NCBI GenBank assembly: GCA_009861545.1
Contig: VXME01000033.1
Coordinates: 1 to 53,129, forward strand
Source: Acidobacteriota bacterium
GTDB taxonomy: Bacteria; Acidobacteriota; Vicinamibacteria; Vicinamibacterales; UBA8438
Direction: 5' to 3'
DNA length: 53,129 nucleotides
Shown in pieces: positions 15,294-24,613 of this stretch. The notes below the pieces were generated by a model. That model was not told where the DNA came from, searched no databases, and was given only the letters and a program-made list of their open reading frames with translations. Every line of letters begins with the position of its first letter. Within the stretch, counting starts at the first letter, position 1. A program made the position numbers and the translations under genes.

Positions 15294-16844
15294 GTGTCGT
15301 TCAGCGCCGCCCGACACACGTTTCCCCCCGATCTGCACGCCGCGCTCGCCGAGCTGTTCGAGACCACGCACGAGGGCATCTATCTCGGCACGCTTCCGCT
15401 CCGGGGGGAGGGCGTCACTCTCGGCGCCAATCCCCACTTGAAACTGATGTTCGGCTTCCCGCCGGAGGTCGACAAGAACGAGGTCCGCCCCTTCGACGGC
15501 GACCGGTTCGTGCATCCCGAGGCTCGGCGGACCTTCGTGCAGCGGCTGACGCGCGACGGCGCCGTGACCGACTACCTGCTCCGGTTGCGGCGGGCCGACG
15601 ACAAACCGATCTGGGTCGAGGTCAACGCACACCTTGCCGTTCCGGGCGTGCCCGAGCCGGCTCGCGTCGGGGCGCTGCTGCGCGACGTGAGCGAGCGGCG
15701 CAAGATGGAGGATCATGGCCGCGGCGTGTACCACGAGCTGCTGCAGTACGAGAAGCTGGCGGCGCTCGGCCAGACCGTATCCGGCGTGGCGCACGAGCTG
15801 AACAATCCGCTCGCCACGATTCTGACCTGGTCGGAACGCCTCGCCGGGCGCTCGGTCGACGCGCTGACCCGGCGCGGCATCGCGACCATTCTGAGCGAAT
15901 CCGAACGCGCCGCGAAAATCGTCCGCAATCTGCTGACGTTCTCGCGCAAGCACCACACGACGCGCGGCATGGTGGACCTGAACCTGGTAGTACGCGAGAC
16001 GCTGTCACTCCGGACGTACGACCAACGGGTCTCCAACATCACCACGATCGACGCCCTGGCGACGGGCCTCCCGCAGGTGTTCGCCGATGCGCATCAGCTC
16101 AAGCAGGTACTTCTGAACCTGGTCATCAACGCCGAGCAGGCCATGCTGTCGGCGAGCGGACGCGGCACCCTCATCGTCCGCACGTGGCACGAGGCCGCCG
16201 GCGGGTGCGTGGTCCTGGAGATCAACGACGACGGTCCGGGCATTCCGGACGATGTACGGCCACGCATCTTCGACGCCTTCTTCACGACGAAGTCGGCCGG
16301 GACGGGAACGGGGCTCGGCCTGACGGTCGCGAGCCGGATTGTCGAGGATCACGGCGGCAAGCTCGATATGCAGTCGGCCCCGGGGCGCGGCGCCTCGTTC
16401 TACGTGCGGCTCCCGACCAGCACCGGGCTGCCGCGGCCCGGGGCGACCTCCCCACCGCGGGAGCAACCGGTTGTCGGACGAGGCTCCGCGGTGCTCCTGG
16501 TCGAGCACGAGCCCGCGCTCGCAGAAGCCGTGCGCGATGCCCTGAAGGATGCAGGATTCCTGGTCGACGGCGCCCCGGATGGTCAAAAGGCGCTCGAACA
16601 GGCACGGACCCGGACGTACGACCTGGTGATCTGCGACCTGAAGATGCCGCGGCTGGACGGACAGGCATTCTACCGGGCGGTCGCCGGCACGGTGCCGTCG
16701 CTCGCGCGACGGATCGTATTCGTGACCGGCGACGTGGTCACGGCCGATGCCGAAGCGTTCCTGGAGGAGAGCGGCTGCCGCTGGCTGCGGAAGCCGTTTC
16801 GCCTGGCCGATCTCCTGCAGGTGGCGCGCGAGGTCAGCGCCTGA
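15294..16844 (+). CDS. PAS histidine kinase with C-terminal receiver domain
   Basis: 516 residues. PAS-like sensor (about 14-135, ending GALLRDVSERRKMED), dimerisation/phosphoacceptor helix with His167 (SGVAHELNNPLATI), ATPase domain with LLNLVINAEQAM (N box), NDDGPGIPDD (G1), FFTTKSAGTGTGLGL (F and G2), and a receiver domain (about 398-512) with phosphoacceptor Asp448, Thr478 and Lys500. The receiver's acidic pair is Glu404-His405 instead of two acids, which may weaken metal binding. No transmembrane segment, so it is cytoplasmic. Start GTG at the predicted transcription start. It sits beside a sigma-28-like gene and an NtrC-like activator; a shared pathway is plausible but unproven. Confidence 0.9.
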   Translation: MSFSAARHTFPPDLHAALAELFETTHEGIYLGTLPLRGEGVTLGANPHLKLMFGFPPEVDKNEVRPFDGDRFVHPEARRTFVQRLTRDGAVTDYLLRLRRADDKPIWVEVNAHLAVPGVPEPARVGALLRDVSERRKMEDHGRGVYHELLQYEKLAALGQTVSGVAHELNNPLATILTWSERLAGRSVDALTRRGIATILSESERAAKIVRNLLTFSRKHHTTRGMVDLNLVVRETLSLRTYDQRVSNITTIDALATGLPQVFADAHQLKQVLLNLVINAEQAMLSASGRGTLIVRTWHEAAGGCVVLEINDDGPGIPDDVRPRIFDAFFTTKSAGTGTGLGLTVASRIVEDHGGKLDMQSAPGRGASFYVRLPTSTGLPRPGATSPPREQPVVGRGSAVLLVEHEPALAEAVRDALKDAGFLVDGAPDGQKALEQARTRTYDLVICDLKMPRLDGQAFYRAVAGTVPSLARRIVFVTGDVVTADAEAFLEESGCRWLRKPFRLADLLQVAREVSA

Positions 16845-16851
16845 CGGGCGG

Positions 16852-17736
16852 TCAGGGCGCGGCGGCGGCGGGCCGGACCGCCGGCTGCCGGAGGTCTGCC
16901 TTTGCCATCCTCATCTTCGGACGCGCGCGCGGAAGCGTCCGGTTTCCGGCAGCGGCCAGCGTCCCCTTGAACTGCTCCGGGGCCAGGTCGGGCGCGAGCT
17001 GCGCACGCAGCTTCCGGATCGCTCGTGCGTGGAGCTGGGAGACGCGCGACTCGTTGACGCCGATCTCGGCGCCAATCTCCTTCATCGTCGCATCGCTGTA
17101 GTAGTAGAGACCGATGATCCTGCGTTCACGATCCGGCAGAGCGGCAATCGCCGCGCGCACGCGGTCGTTGACCTCCGTCTCCTCGCAGACCTTGTCGGGG
17201 GTCGGCGATTCGGGCGGCGTCAGCACCGGCGGCAGATCCATGCCTTCGATGCTATCGGCGGTCGCCAGCGGCGAGGTCGACTCGATGATGTTGATCCGGT
17301 TGATCGTGCGGCCGAGCGCCGCTTCGTCCGTCCCGATGTGATTCGCGAGGTCGGCCAGCGACGGCTCGCCGCCGAGGTCGTTCCGCAGCTTCTCGCGCGC
17401 GGCCTCGAGCTCACGCCGCACGCGGCGGATTCCGCGCGGCCAGGCGCCGCGACGCAGGGCGTCGATCATCGCGCCGCGCACGCGCCGCTCGGCGAACGTC
17501 TCGAACTTGATGCCCCGTCCCTCGTCGAATCGCTCCACCGCGTCGATCAGGCCGAGCATCCCGTCCTGAACCAGATCGCCGAGATCGATCGAGTGCGGCA
17601 TCGAGGCGGCCAGGCGCCGAGCCATCGCGCCGACGAACGGCACACCCGCCTCGATGCGCTCCTGCTGTGTCTTGGTGCGCGTGTTGTTCTCCATGCCCGG
17701 TTCAATGGCAATGACCGTGCCAACACGAAACCGCAT
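16852..17736 (-). CDS. FliA/WhiG-type RNA polymerase sigma factor
   Basis: 294 residues (or 280 if ATG 17694 is used; neither start has a strong ribosome binding site). Region 2 runs from VPFVGAMARRLAASMP through DLGDLVQDGMLGLIDAVERFDEGRGIKFETFAERRVRGAMID, region 3 covers EPSLADLANHIGTDEAAL, region 4 has LPDRERRIIGLYYYSDATMKEIGAEIGVNESRVSQLHARAIRKLR. The RG-I-KFETFA segment and domain layout fit sigma-28 (FliA) rather than sigma-70. No flagellar or chemotaxis gene and no FlgM-like anti-sigma is in the window, so the regulon may lie elsewhere or be non-flagellar. Convergent with the hybrid kinase, 7 bases apart; divergent from the NtrC-like gene. Confidence 0.88.
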   Translation of the reverse strand: MRFRVGTVIAIEPGMENNTRTKTQQERIEAGVPFVGAMARRLAASMPHSIDLGDLVQDGMLGLIDAVERFDEGRGIKFETFAERRVRGAMIDALRRGAWPRGIRRVRRELEAAREKLRNDLGGEPSLADLANHIGTDEAALGRTINRINIIESTSPLATADSIEGMDLPPVLTPPESPTPDKVCEETEVNDRVRAAIAALPDRERRIIGLYYYSDATMKEIGAEIGVNESRVSQLHARAIRKLRAQLAPDLAPEQFKGTLAAAGNRTLPRARPKMRMAKADLRQPAVRPAAAAP

Positions 17737-17763
17737 GGACGCGTGCCTTCGTGCGCACCTGTA

Positions 17764-17785
17764 AACCCAGTCTTGTCAGTGGGTT
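17764..17785. promoter_or_regulatory. Inverted repeat AACCCA-N10-TGGGTT between divergent regulators
   Basis: Perfect 6-bp arms with a 10-base centre, located just upstream of the sigma-factor gene in the shared promoter region of the sigma factor and the NtrC-like activator. It has the form of an operator. The rest of the region (to 17971) holds several GACCGTCA and TTGAC-like words (17838-17890) but no certain promoter. Confidence 0.3.
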
Positions 17786-17971
17786 ATGTCCCGACATGAC
17801 CGCGGGGTGTTTCTTCTGCGGCGTGCGGGCGGCGGCCGGACCGTCATTGGGTTGACGGCTGATCGCGGCCGACCGTCAATGCCTTGACATCGGCTGACCC
17901 ACGGGTCGGCCGACGACGCAGCAGGCGCGCCGATCGACCAGGAAACAGGCTGTTCTCGAGGGGTCTGCGTC

Positions 17972-19414
<1,443 letters not shown>

Positions 19415-19417
19415 GCG

Positions 19418-20671
19418 CTATGCAAAGACCCCGAGCGAGTCGAACGATCCCTTCAGCACGGCCGGGGCATCGTCGAACTTCAACCACTCCTCGATCATCG
19501 TCGCGTAGACGCGGCGGAAGTCGGTGGTCTTGATCAGGTTGCCGTCGTCGAGCGCGGTCAGGCTCGGATGCGTGCCGTAGAGCCCGCCCTGCACGTGGTT
19601 GCCGACGACGAACATCGGCGTCGCGGTGCCATGATCGGTGCCGAGGCTGCCGTTCTCCTCGACGCGGCGCCCGAACTCGGTGAACATCACGATCGCCACG
19701 TCGTCCGCCCGGCCGATCCGCTTCAGGTCCTGCGTGAAGCCGCGCACGGCGTCGGCGGTGTAGGCCAGGAGCCGCGCATGCGGGTCCGCCTGGTGCACGT
19801 GCGTGTCGAACGAGTTGCCCTGGTACGCGACGTAGTAGATGCGCGTCGGCATCTCGGCGTGGATCAGCGAGGCCACCTGCCGCAACTGCCCTGACAACCC
19901 GCCGATGCCGTAGTCGACCGGCGTCCGGTACGAAGCAGCGGCCTGCCGCACGAACTCGGAACTCTCCGCCGCATTCTGCGCCGTGCCGGCCAGGAACTCC
20001 AGGGTCGCGTTGCCCCGCGCGCCGTCGGCGGCCATGCTCGCGAGCGCGTTCTTCTCGCTCTCGGCGCCCTCGCGGCGGAAGGTGCGGGGATCGTTGAACA
20101 CGAGCGGCGAGTGGTGGCGGCTGCGGACCGCGAGCGACTGTCGGGTCCCGATGTTCACGATGCGGTTGCCCTGCGCGTCGTGGTCGTAGGCGCCGTCGGC
20201 CAGCCGCCCGAGCCAGCCCAGCGTCTCGCCGCCGTTGGGCACGCCGGTGTGCCAGCAACCCATCGACGAGAAGTGCGACAGGCTCGGGTTGTCGTAGCCG
20301 CAGCCGTGCACGACGGCCATTTCGCCGTCCTTGTACAGGCGCTCGAAACCGACCAGCGACGGGTGGAACCCGTAGCCGTCCTCGATCTCGATCACCTCGG
20401 ACCGGGGAATGCCGATGGTCGGCCGGGCGCGGTAGTACGCGTCGTCGGCGAAGGGCACCACCGTGTTCAGGCCGTCGTTGCCGCCGGAGAGCTCCACCAC
20501 CACGAGGATGCGCTCCGGGCTGGTCTCCATGCTCGTGCCCTCTAGCGCCCTGGCCGCCAGCGCGGCCGAGGTCCGGTTGAGCAGCATCGGCAGCGTCGCG
20601 CCGACGCCCAGGCCGTACATGCCCTTGACCAGGAATTCACGTCGCGAACATCCACACTTGAATCGAGCCAT
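19418..20671 (-). CDS. DUF1501 family exported protein
   Basis: 417 residues from ATG 20671 (GGGGGA six bases upstream). N-terminal CSRREFLVKGMYGLGVG is a twin-arginine-like signal. The family motifs are seen: ILVVVELSGGNDGLNTVVPF, a sulfatase/phosphatase-like first strand, YGFHPSLVGFERLY, NPSLSHFSSMGCWHTG, and the C-terminal VMFTEFGRRVEENGSLGTDHGTATPMFVVG. The alkaline-phosphatase-like metal residues (the SGGNDG Asp, and DHG) are conserved. Function is unknown; the gene almost always follows a DUF1800 gene as here (75-base gap), suggesting one exported complex. Confidence 0.9.
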   Translation of the reverse strand: MARFKCGCSRREFLVKGMYGLGVGATLPMLLNRTSAALAARALEGTSMETSPERILVVVELSGGNDGLNTVVPFADDAYYRARPTIGIPRSEVIEIEDGYGFHPSLVGFERLYKDGEMAVVHGCGYDNPSLSHFSSMGCWHTGVPNGGETLGWLGRLADGAYDHDAQGNRIVNIGTRQSLAVRSRHHSPLVFNDPRTFRREGAESEKNALASMAADGARGNATLEFLAGTAQNAAESSEFVRQAAASYRTPVDYGIGGLSGQLRQVASLIHAEMPTRIYYVAYQGNSFDTHVHQADPHARLLAYTADAVRGFTQDLKRIGRADDVAIVMFTEFGRRVEENGSLGTDHGTATPMFVVGNHVQGGLYGTHPSLTALDDGNLIKTTDFRRVYATMIEEWLKFDDAPAVLKGSFDSLGVFA

Positions 20672-20746
20672 CGTTGTCCCCCAACTCCCGCGGCTTCGAC
20701 GGCGAGCCGCCCGCGTGTCGCTTCGGCCCTTCAACTGCTCTCGCAA

Positions 20747-22549
20747 TCAGGCCAGTTGATACTCCGGCGTGCTCAGAATCAGATAGAGCAGTGCGCGCAA
20801 CGCCGCTTCGGTCTGCGGCGTATCCGACTCGATGCGGTCGCTCCCGAGCTCGTCGCGCAGGAAATCGACGAGCACGGCGCGGTCCGCGCCGCTCAGCTCG
20901 ACGCGCAGGAAACGGCGAATCAGGTGGTCGACGACCGCCCCGGACTCCGCCACCCCCGCGTCCGACAGAAGCCGAACCATGTCCAGGTCGGCGACCCGCC
21001 GCGGGATCGGATGCAGCTTCTCGAACGCCATCAGGTAGCCCATGTACCCGCCGTAGCGCGTGTTGTAGTCCTCGTCGCGATCCACGAGCCGGCTCGACTC
21101 GGCATCCCCCTGCTGCGTCGCCGCCGTGATGTTCATGCCGCGGGCGAGGCGCTCCTCCACCTGCCGGTAGATGCCCGGCACGACGCGGTCGGGCGCCCAG
21201 AACCCGTCGGTGTCGGGATACAGCACGTCGCGGAAGAGGTTGCCGCGCTGGAGGAGCGTCGCCGGCGTGACCCAGGTCCGGCCGCCGGCCCACCCCGCCA
21301 CGTTCGGCGGATTGAACAGCGTCTGTCCGAGGCCGGCGACGAGGCGGTTGAAGTCGGGAATCGTCGGCAGCTCCGTCAGCCCCAGCTTGCGGTAGGTGGA
21401 CACCACGAGGTGCGCCGGGCTCTTGATCTGGGTGGCGTACGACGGCGGGCTGTAGAAGTCCCTGGAGAGGAAGATCTTCGTCAGCAGCGGCTTCAGGCCG
21501 TAGTCGGCGTCGCGCAACGTCGCCGCCAGCTCGGTCCGGACCGACTCGGCGAGCTCTTCGCGGACGAAGTACCGGTAGAGCTTGCCGCTCACGAACTCGG
21601 CTGCGGCCGGCTGCTCCAGGATGATCCGGATGATGTCGCCGCCGTCGAACGGACCGGTTTGCCCGAGGAACGTCTTCTCCCCGAAGTCGTGCTGCTCGGC
21701 GTCGAACTCGAACGCCAGGACGTCGTTGGTCCAGCCGGTGAACGCGCGCGCTCCCTCGCGAATGTCCTGCTCGGTGTAGTTGCCGACGCCGAGGCTGAAC
21801 AGCTCCAGCAGCTCGCGGCCGAAGTTCTCGTTCGGATGATCCTTGACGTTCTCGCCGTTGTCCAGATACACGAGCATCGCCGGGTCCGTGAGGATGCCCA
21901 TCAGCAGGTCCTCGAAGCTCCCGTTGGCGTTGGCGCGCAACATCTCGTTCTGCTGCAGCATCATCCGCGTGTCGCGGACCTTCGTGTTGCCGGTCGCGAA
22001 GTGCCCGTGCCAGAAGAGCGTCAGCTTCTCCTCGAGCGGGCGCGTCGTGGCCAGCATCCGCTCGCCCCACCAGGTCGCGAGGCGCTGGGTCTCGATGGCG
22101 TTGGCGCGCAGCCCGTAGAAGAACTTGTTCACCACCGGTTGCAGGCGGCGCGACTCGCCTTCCGGCAGGACCGCCACGCCCATCGCCTCGCCCTGCTCCC
22201 GCCCGATGCGGACCGCCTCGGCCCGGCTCTTCGGGAACGGGTCCATGCCCGGATCCCAGATGGGAGAAGCGTCGAACGACCCGAGCGTGTCGGGCTGCCG
22301 CTGGTAGTCGACCAGCCACTCCACCGCGGCGGCCGGCGTCATTCCGGCCAGGTGCTCCACCTCGGCCGGGGTCCCGCCGAAACCTGCGCGCTCCAGCAGG
22401 TGGGCCGCCTTCTGGCGGTCCCATTCTCCGGCGGCGATCGGCGCGAGGTCGTTCTGCCACGAGGCTGGCCCGGCGCCCTCGCCGGCGGCCCCGCCGGGAG
22501 CCGCGCCGACCGTCAGCAGGAGTGCCGCCAAGAGTATCTGTCGTGCCAC
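20747..22549 (-). CDS. DUF1800 family exported protein
   Basis: 600 residues from GTG 22549, chosen for GGAGGA six bases upstream and for the signal peptide it gives (ARQILLAALLLTVGAAPGGAAG). Family features in order: KAAHLLERAGFGGTP, LTLFWHGHFATGNTKV, MLRANANGSFEDLLMGILTDPAMLVYLD, HPNENFGRELLELFSLGVG, EGARAFTGW, HDFGEKTFLG, and FNPPNVAGWAGGRTWV. Enzymatic role unknown; it is co-transcribed with the DUF1501 gene. The 97 bases at its 3' end include short direct repeats but no clear terminator. Confidence 0.9.
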   Translation of the reverse strand: MARQILLAALLLTVGAAPGGAAGEGAGPASWQNDLAPIAAGEWDRQKAAHLLERAGFGGTPAEVEHLAGMTPAAAVEWLVDYQRQPDTLGSFDASPIWDPGMDPFPKSRAEAVRIGREQGEAMGVAVLPEGESRRLQPVVNKFFYGLRANAIETQRLATWWGERMLATTRPLEEKLTLFWHGHFATGNTKVRDTRMMLQQNEMLRANANGSFEDLLMGILTDPAMLVYLDNGENVKDHPNENFGRELLELFSLGVGNYTEQDIREGARAFTGWTNDVLAFEFDAEQHDFGEKTFLGQTGPFDGGDIIRIILEQPAAAEFVSGKLYRYFVREELAESVRTELAATLRDADYGLKPLLTKIFLSRDFYSPPSYATQIKSPAHLVVSTYRKLGLTELPTIPDFNRLVAGLGQTLFNPPNVAGWAGGRTWVTPATLLQRGNLFRDVLYPDTDGFWAPDRVVPGIYRQVEERLARGMNITAATQQGDAESSRLVDRDEDYNTRYGGYMGYLMAFEKLHPIPRRVADLDMVRLLSDAGVAESGAVVDHLIRRFLRVELSGADRAVLVDFLRDELGSDRIESDTPQTEAALRALLYLILSTPEYQLA

Positions 22550-22653
22550 GGTGTTCCTCCGGTCTTGCCGAGCCCGGCCGCAACCAGGCCTCCGGGCGCA
22601 GAGACTCGCATGATACGTCACCGTGTACGCTTCGCCAACTGTCGGGCCGGGAG

Positions 22654-22754
22654 TGTGCCCCGCAGCACGCAACGAAGCGAAGTGCCGTGGCGAAGACGCC
22701 TGGGGCGGTGGGAGTTGGGGCCGAACACGGCGCATCGCGACGGGCTGGGCGCCG
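22654..22754. repeat. Dispersed intergenic repeat, diverged copy A
   Basis: Starts TGTGCCCCGCAGCACGCAACG and continues with GAAGCGAAG, then GGGGCGGTGGGAGTTGGGGCCGA. The same order of words occurs in copies B and C near 24.3-24.5 kb. It ends at the stop codon of the Nudix gene. No coding or transposase sequence is attached. Confidence 0.5.
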
Positions 22755-23273
22755 CTACGGCAGCACGTCCAGCGTGTAATCGAGCATGCGGTCGCCGTCG
22801 AAGACCCAGCGCCCGGCGAACCGCCGGCCGTCGATGACGAGCGGCAGCCAAAGGCGATCGTCCTCCCACATTTCGTCGAACGGAATGGCGTCGACGTCGA
22901 ACCAGAACGGCTCGGCCTCGTCCGTCTCGATGGGCGTGCCGGCCAGATCCGCCGCGCGGAAGACGTGCACGAACGTCGAGTAGCCGTCCACGAACTGGAA
23001 GCTGTGCTGCCCCCGCTTCTCCAGATGGAGCGGCGTGACGCCCAGCTCCTCGCGCACCTCGCGGACCGCGCATGCGTCGAACGATTCGCCTGCCTCCAGT
23101 CGTCCGCCCGGCCCGTTGATCTTGCCGGCCCCGAGCCCCCGCTTCTTGCGGATCAGCAGGATGCGCCGGTCCTTGACCACGAAGACGAGCGTCGCCGGAT
23201 CGACCGCGCGCCAGCACGTCCAGTCGATTTCGCGTACGCGACGGACCGGCGTGCCTCGTTCAGGCGACGGCAT
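22755..23273 (-). CDS. Nudix hydrolase, MutT/MTH1-like
   Basis: 172 residues. The Nudix box is complete: GGRLEAGESFDACAVREV followed by REELGV (G-x5-E-x7-R-E-x2-E-E-x-G). Preceding strand ILLIRKKRGLGAGKINGPGG and following FVDGYSTFVHVFRA, EPFWFDVDAIPFDEMWEDD match the 8-oxo-dGTP/oxidised purine type (MTH1-like), where WEDD contributes to base recognition. The likely role is cleaning the nucleotide pool. The start overlaps the end of the dus gene by 14 bases. Confidence 0.85.
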   Translation of the reverse strand: MPSPERGTPVRRVREIDWTCWRAVDPATLVFVVKDRRILLIRKKRGLGAGKINGPGGRLEAGESFDACAVREVREELGVTPLHLEKRGQHSFQFVDGYSTFVHVFRAADLAGTPIETDEAEPFWFDVDAIPFDEMWEDDRLWLPLVIDGRRFAGRWVFDGDRMLDYTLDVLP

Positions 23274-24333
23274 CGCCAGCCGGCTCCAGGAAGTGCATCG
23301 CGATGATGCTCTGCAGAGCCTGGACGGACTCCGCCTGATTGATGGCCGTCCGCAACTGCGAGCCGCCGTACAGCCCCTTCGTGTACCAGGAGCCGAGCGC
23401 CCGCAGCTTGTTGACGACCCACCGTTCGCGGCTGCGCGGGGGCCGCGCGCGGCGCGCCCGGGGCGGGGCCGTCCCGGGCGCCTGATGACGGAATCCGCGC
23501 GACTCGTCGACGCCCTCGCGCATCAGCAGATCGATGTAGTCGAGGAGGAAGCGCCCGCGCTCCTCGAGCGACACCTCGGGCACGGATCCATCCGCGGCCA
23601 GCACGGCGGCCTGCTGGAAAATCCAGGGATTGCGCAGCGCGCCGCGCCCGACCAGAACGCCGGCCACACCGGCGCGGGCGCGGTCGACCATCTGCTCGGG
23701 GGTCACGCAATCGCCGCTGCCCAGCACGGGGACCGCCACCTGCTCGGCGACCGTCCGAATCAATTCCCAGTCGGATTCCCCGCTGTAGGACTGCCTGGCG
23801 GTGCGCCCGTGTACCGCCACGGCCGCGGCCCCCGCGTCCTCCATCCTGCGCGCCATCGACGGCGCGTTGATGCTGCCGTCGTCCCAACCGGCCCGCATCT
23901 TGACCGTTACCGGGATGTCCACCGCGTCGGTCATCGCCCGCACGATGCGTGCGGCGTGCGCAGGCTCGCGCATCAGGCTGCACCCGGCGTTGTGCTTCGC
24001 GATCTTCGGAACCGGGCAGCCCATGTTGACGTCGACGATGTCCGCCTGCATCGCCTCGACGATCTGGGCGGCCGCAGCCATCTTGCCGGGATCGCCGCCG
24101 AAGATCTGGATCGACACGGGTCGCTCCGCTTCGGTGTACTCGGCGTACTCGAGCGTGCGGTCGATACCGCGCACGAGCCCCTCGGAGCTGACCATCTCGG
24201 TGACCACGAGCCCGCACCCGCCGCGCGCCTTCACGAGGCGGCGAAAGGCGGTGTCGGTCATGCCCGCCATGGGGGCCAGAGCGTAGCGATGATCGAGCGA
24301 AACGGATCCGATTCTCATGAGCGCTGGATCCAT
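23260..24333 (-). CDS. dusB: tRNA-dihydrouridine synthase (DusB type)
   Basis: 357 residues (352 if the second ATG at 24318 is used, which fits the family start MRIG better). FMN-dependent reductase that converts uridine to dihydrouridine in the tRNA D-loop. ALAPMAGMTDTAFRRL, VDVNMGCPVPKI with the catalytic Cys, AGCSLM, VTVKMRAGWD, AVHGRTARQSYSG, PVLGSGDC and VLVGRGALRNPWIF are all present. Between the barrel and the helical tRNA-binding domain is a basic insertion of about 25 residues (APPRARRARPPRSRERW). The gene starts two bases after copy B of the dispersed repeat, so its promoter must lie in that repeat. Confidence 0.9.
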   Translation of the reverse strand: MDPALMRIGSVSLDHRYALAPMAGMTDTAFRRLVKARGGCGLVVTEMVSSEGLVRGIDRTLEYAEYTEAERPVSIQIFGGDPGKMAAAAQIVEAMQADIVDVNMGCPVPKIAKHNAGCSLMREPAHAARIVRAMTDAVDIPVTVKMRAGWDDGSINAPSMARRMEDAGAAAVAVHGRTARQSYSGESDWELIRTVAEQVAVPVLGSGDCVTPEQMVDRARAGVAGVLVGRGALRNPWIFQQAAVLAADGSVPEVSLEERGRFLLDYIDLLMREGVDESRGFRHQAPGTAPPRARRARPPRSRERWVVNKLRALGSWYTKGLYGGSQLRTAINQAESVQALQSIIAMHFLEPAGDAVA

Positions 24334-24334
24334 T

Positions 24335-24440
24335 CTAGGACGTTGCGCCGCAGAACGCAGCGAAGCGGAGCTCTGGGGCGCAAGGTCATGGAGCGGGGGG
24401 GATGGGCCGAGACGCCGAGCCTGCGAGGCGTTTCGGGGCG
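24335..24440. repeat. Dispersed intergenic repeat, copy B
   Basis: Begins CTAGGACGTTGCGCCGCAGA, then CGCAGCGAAGCGGAG, a G-rich block (GAGCGGGGGGGATGGGCCGA) and an ACGCC...GGCGT hairpin (24411-24431). Followed head to tail, with a period of 106 bases, by copy C. Confidence 0.65.
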
Positions 24441-24530
24441 CTAGGACCTTGCGCCGCAGAAAGCAGCGCAGCGGCGCCGACGTGCCAAGAGGTCGCAGGG
24501 GGGCAGGAAGGAGAAGCGGGGCCCGCGGCA
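24441..24530. repeat. Dispersed intergenic repeat, copy C
   Basis: Begins CTAGGACCTTGCGCCGCAGA, then AAGCAGCGCAGCGG; later part diverged but still G-rich (GGTCGCAGGGGGGCAGGAAG). The remaining bases to 24613 continue as GC-rich non-coding sequence before the stop of the five-repeat gene. Confidence 0.55.
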
Positions 24531-24613
24531 GCCGCTGCCGGGACCCCGCTTCCGAGCGCCGAATGCCGGGAACGACGACCGGCTGCCAAGGAACAGCCGG
24601 CCCCGGCGCCGAG

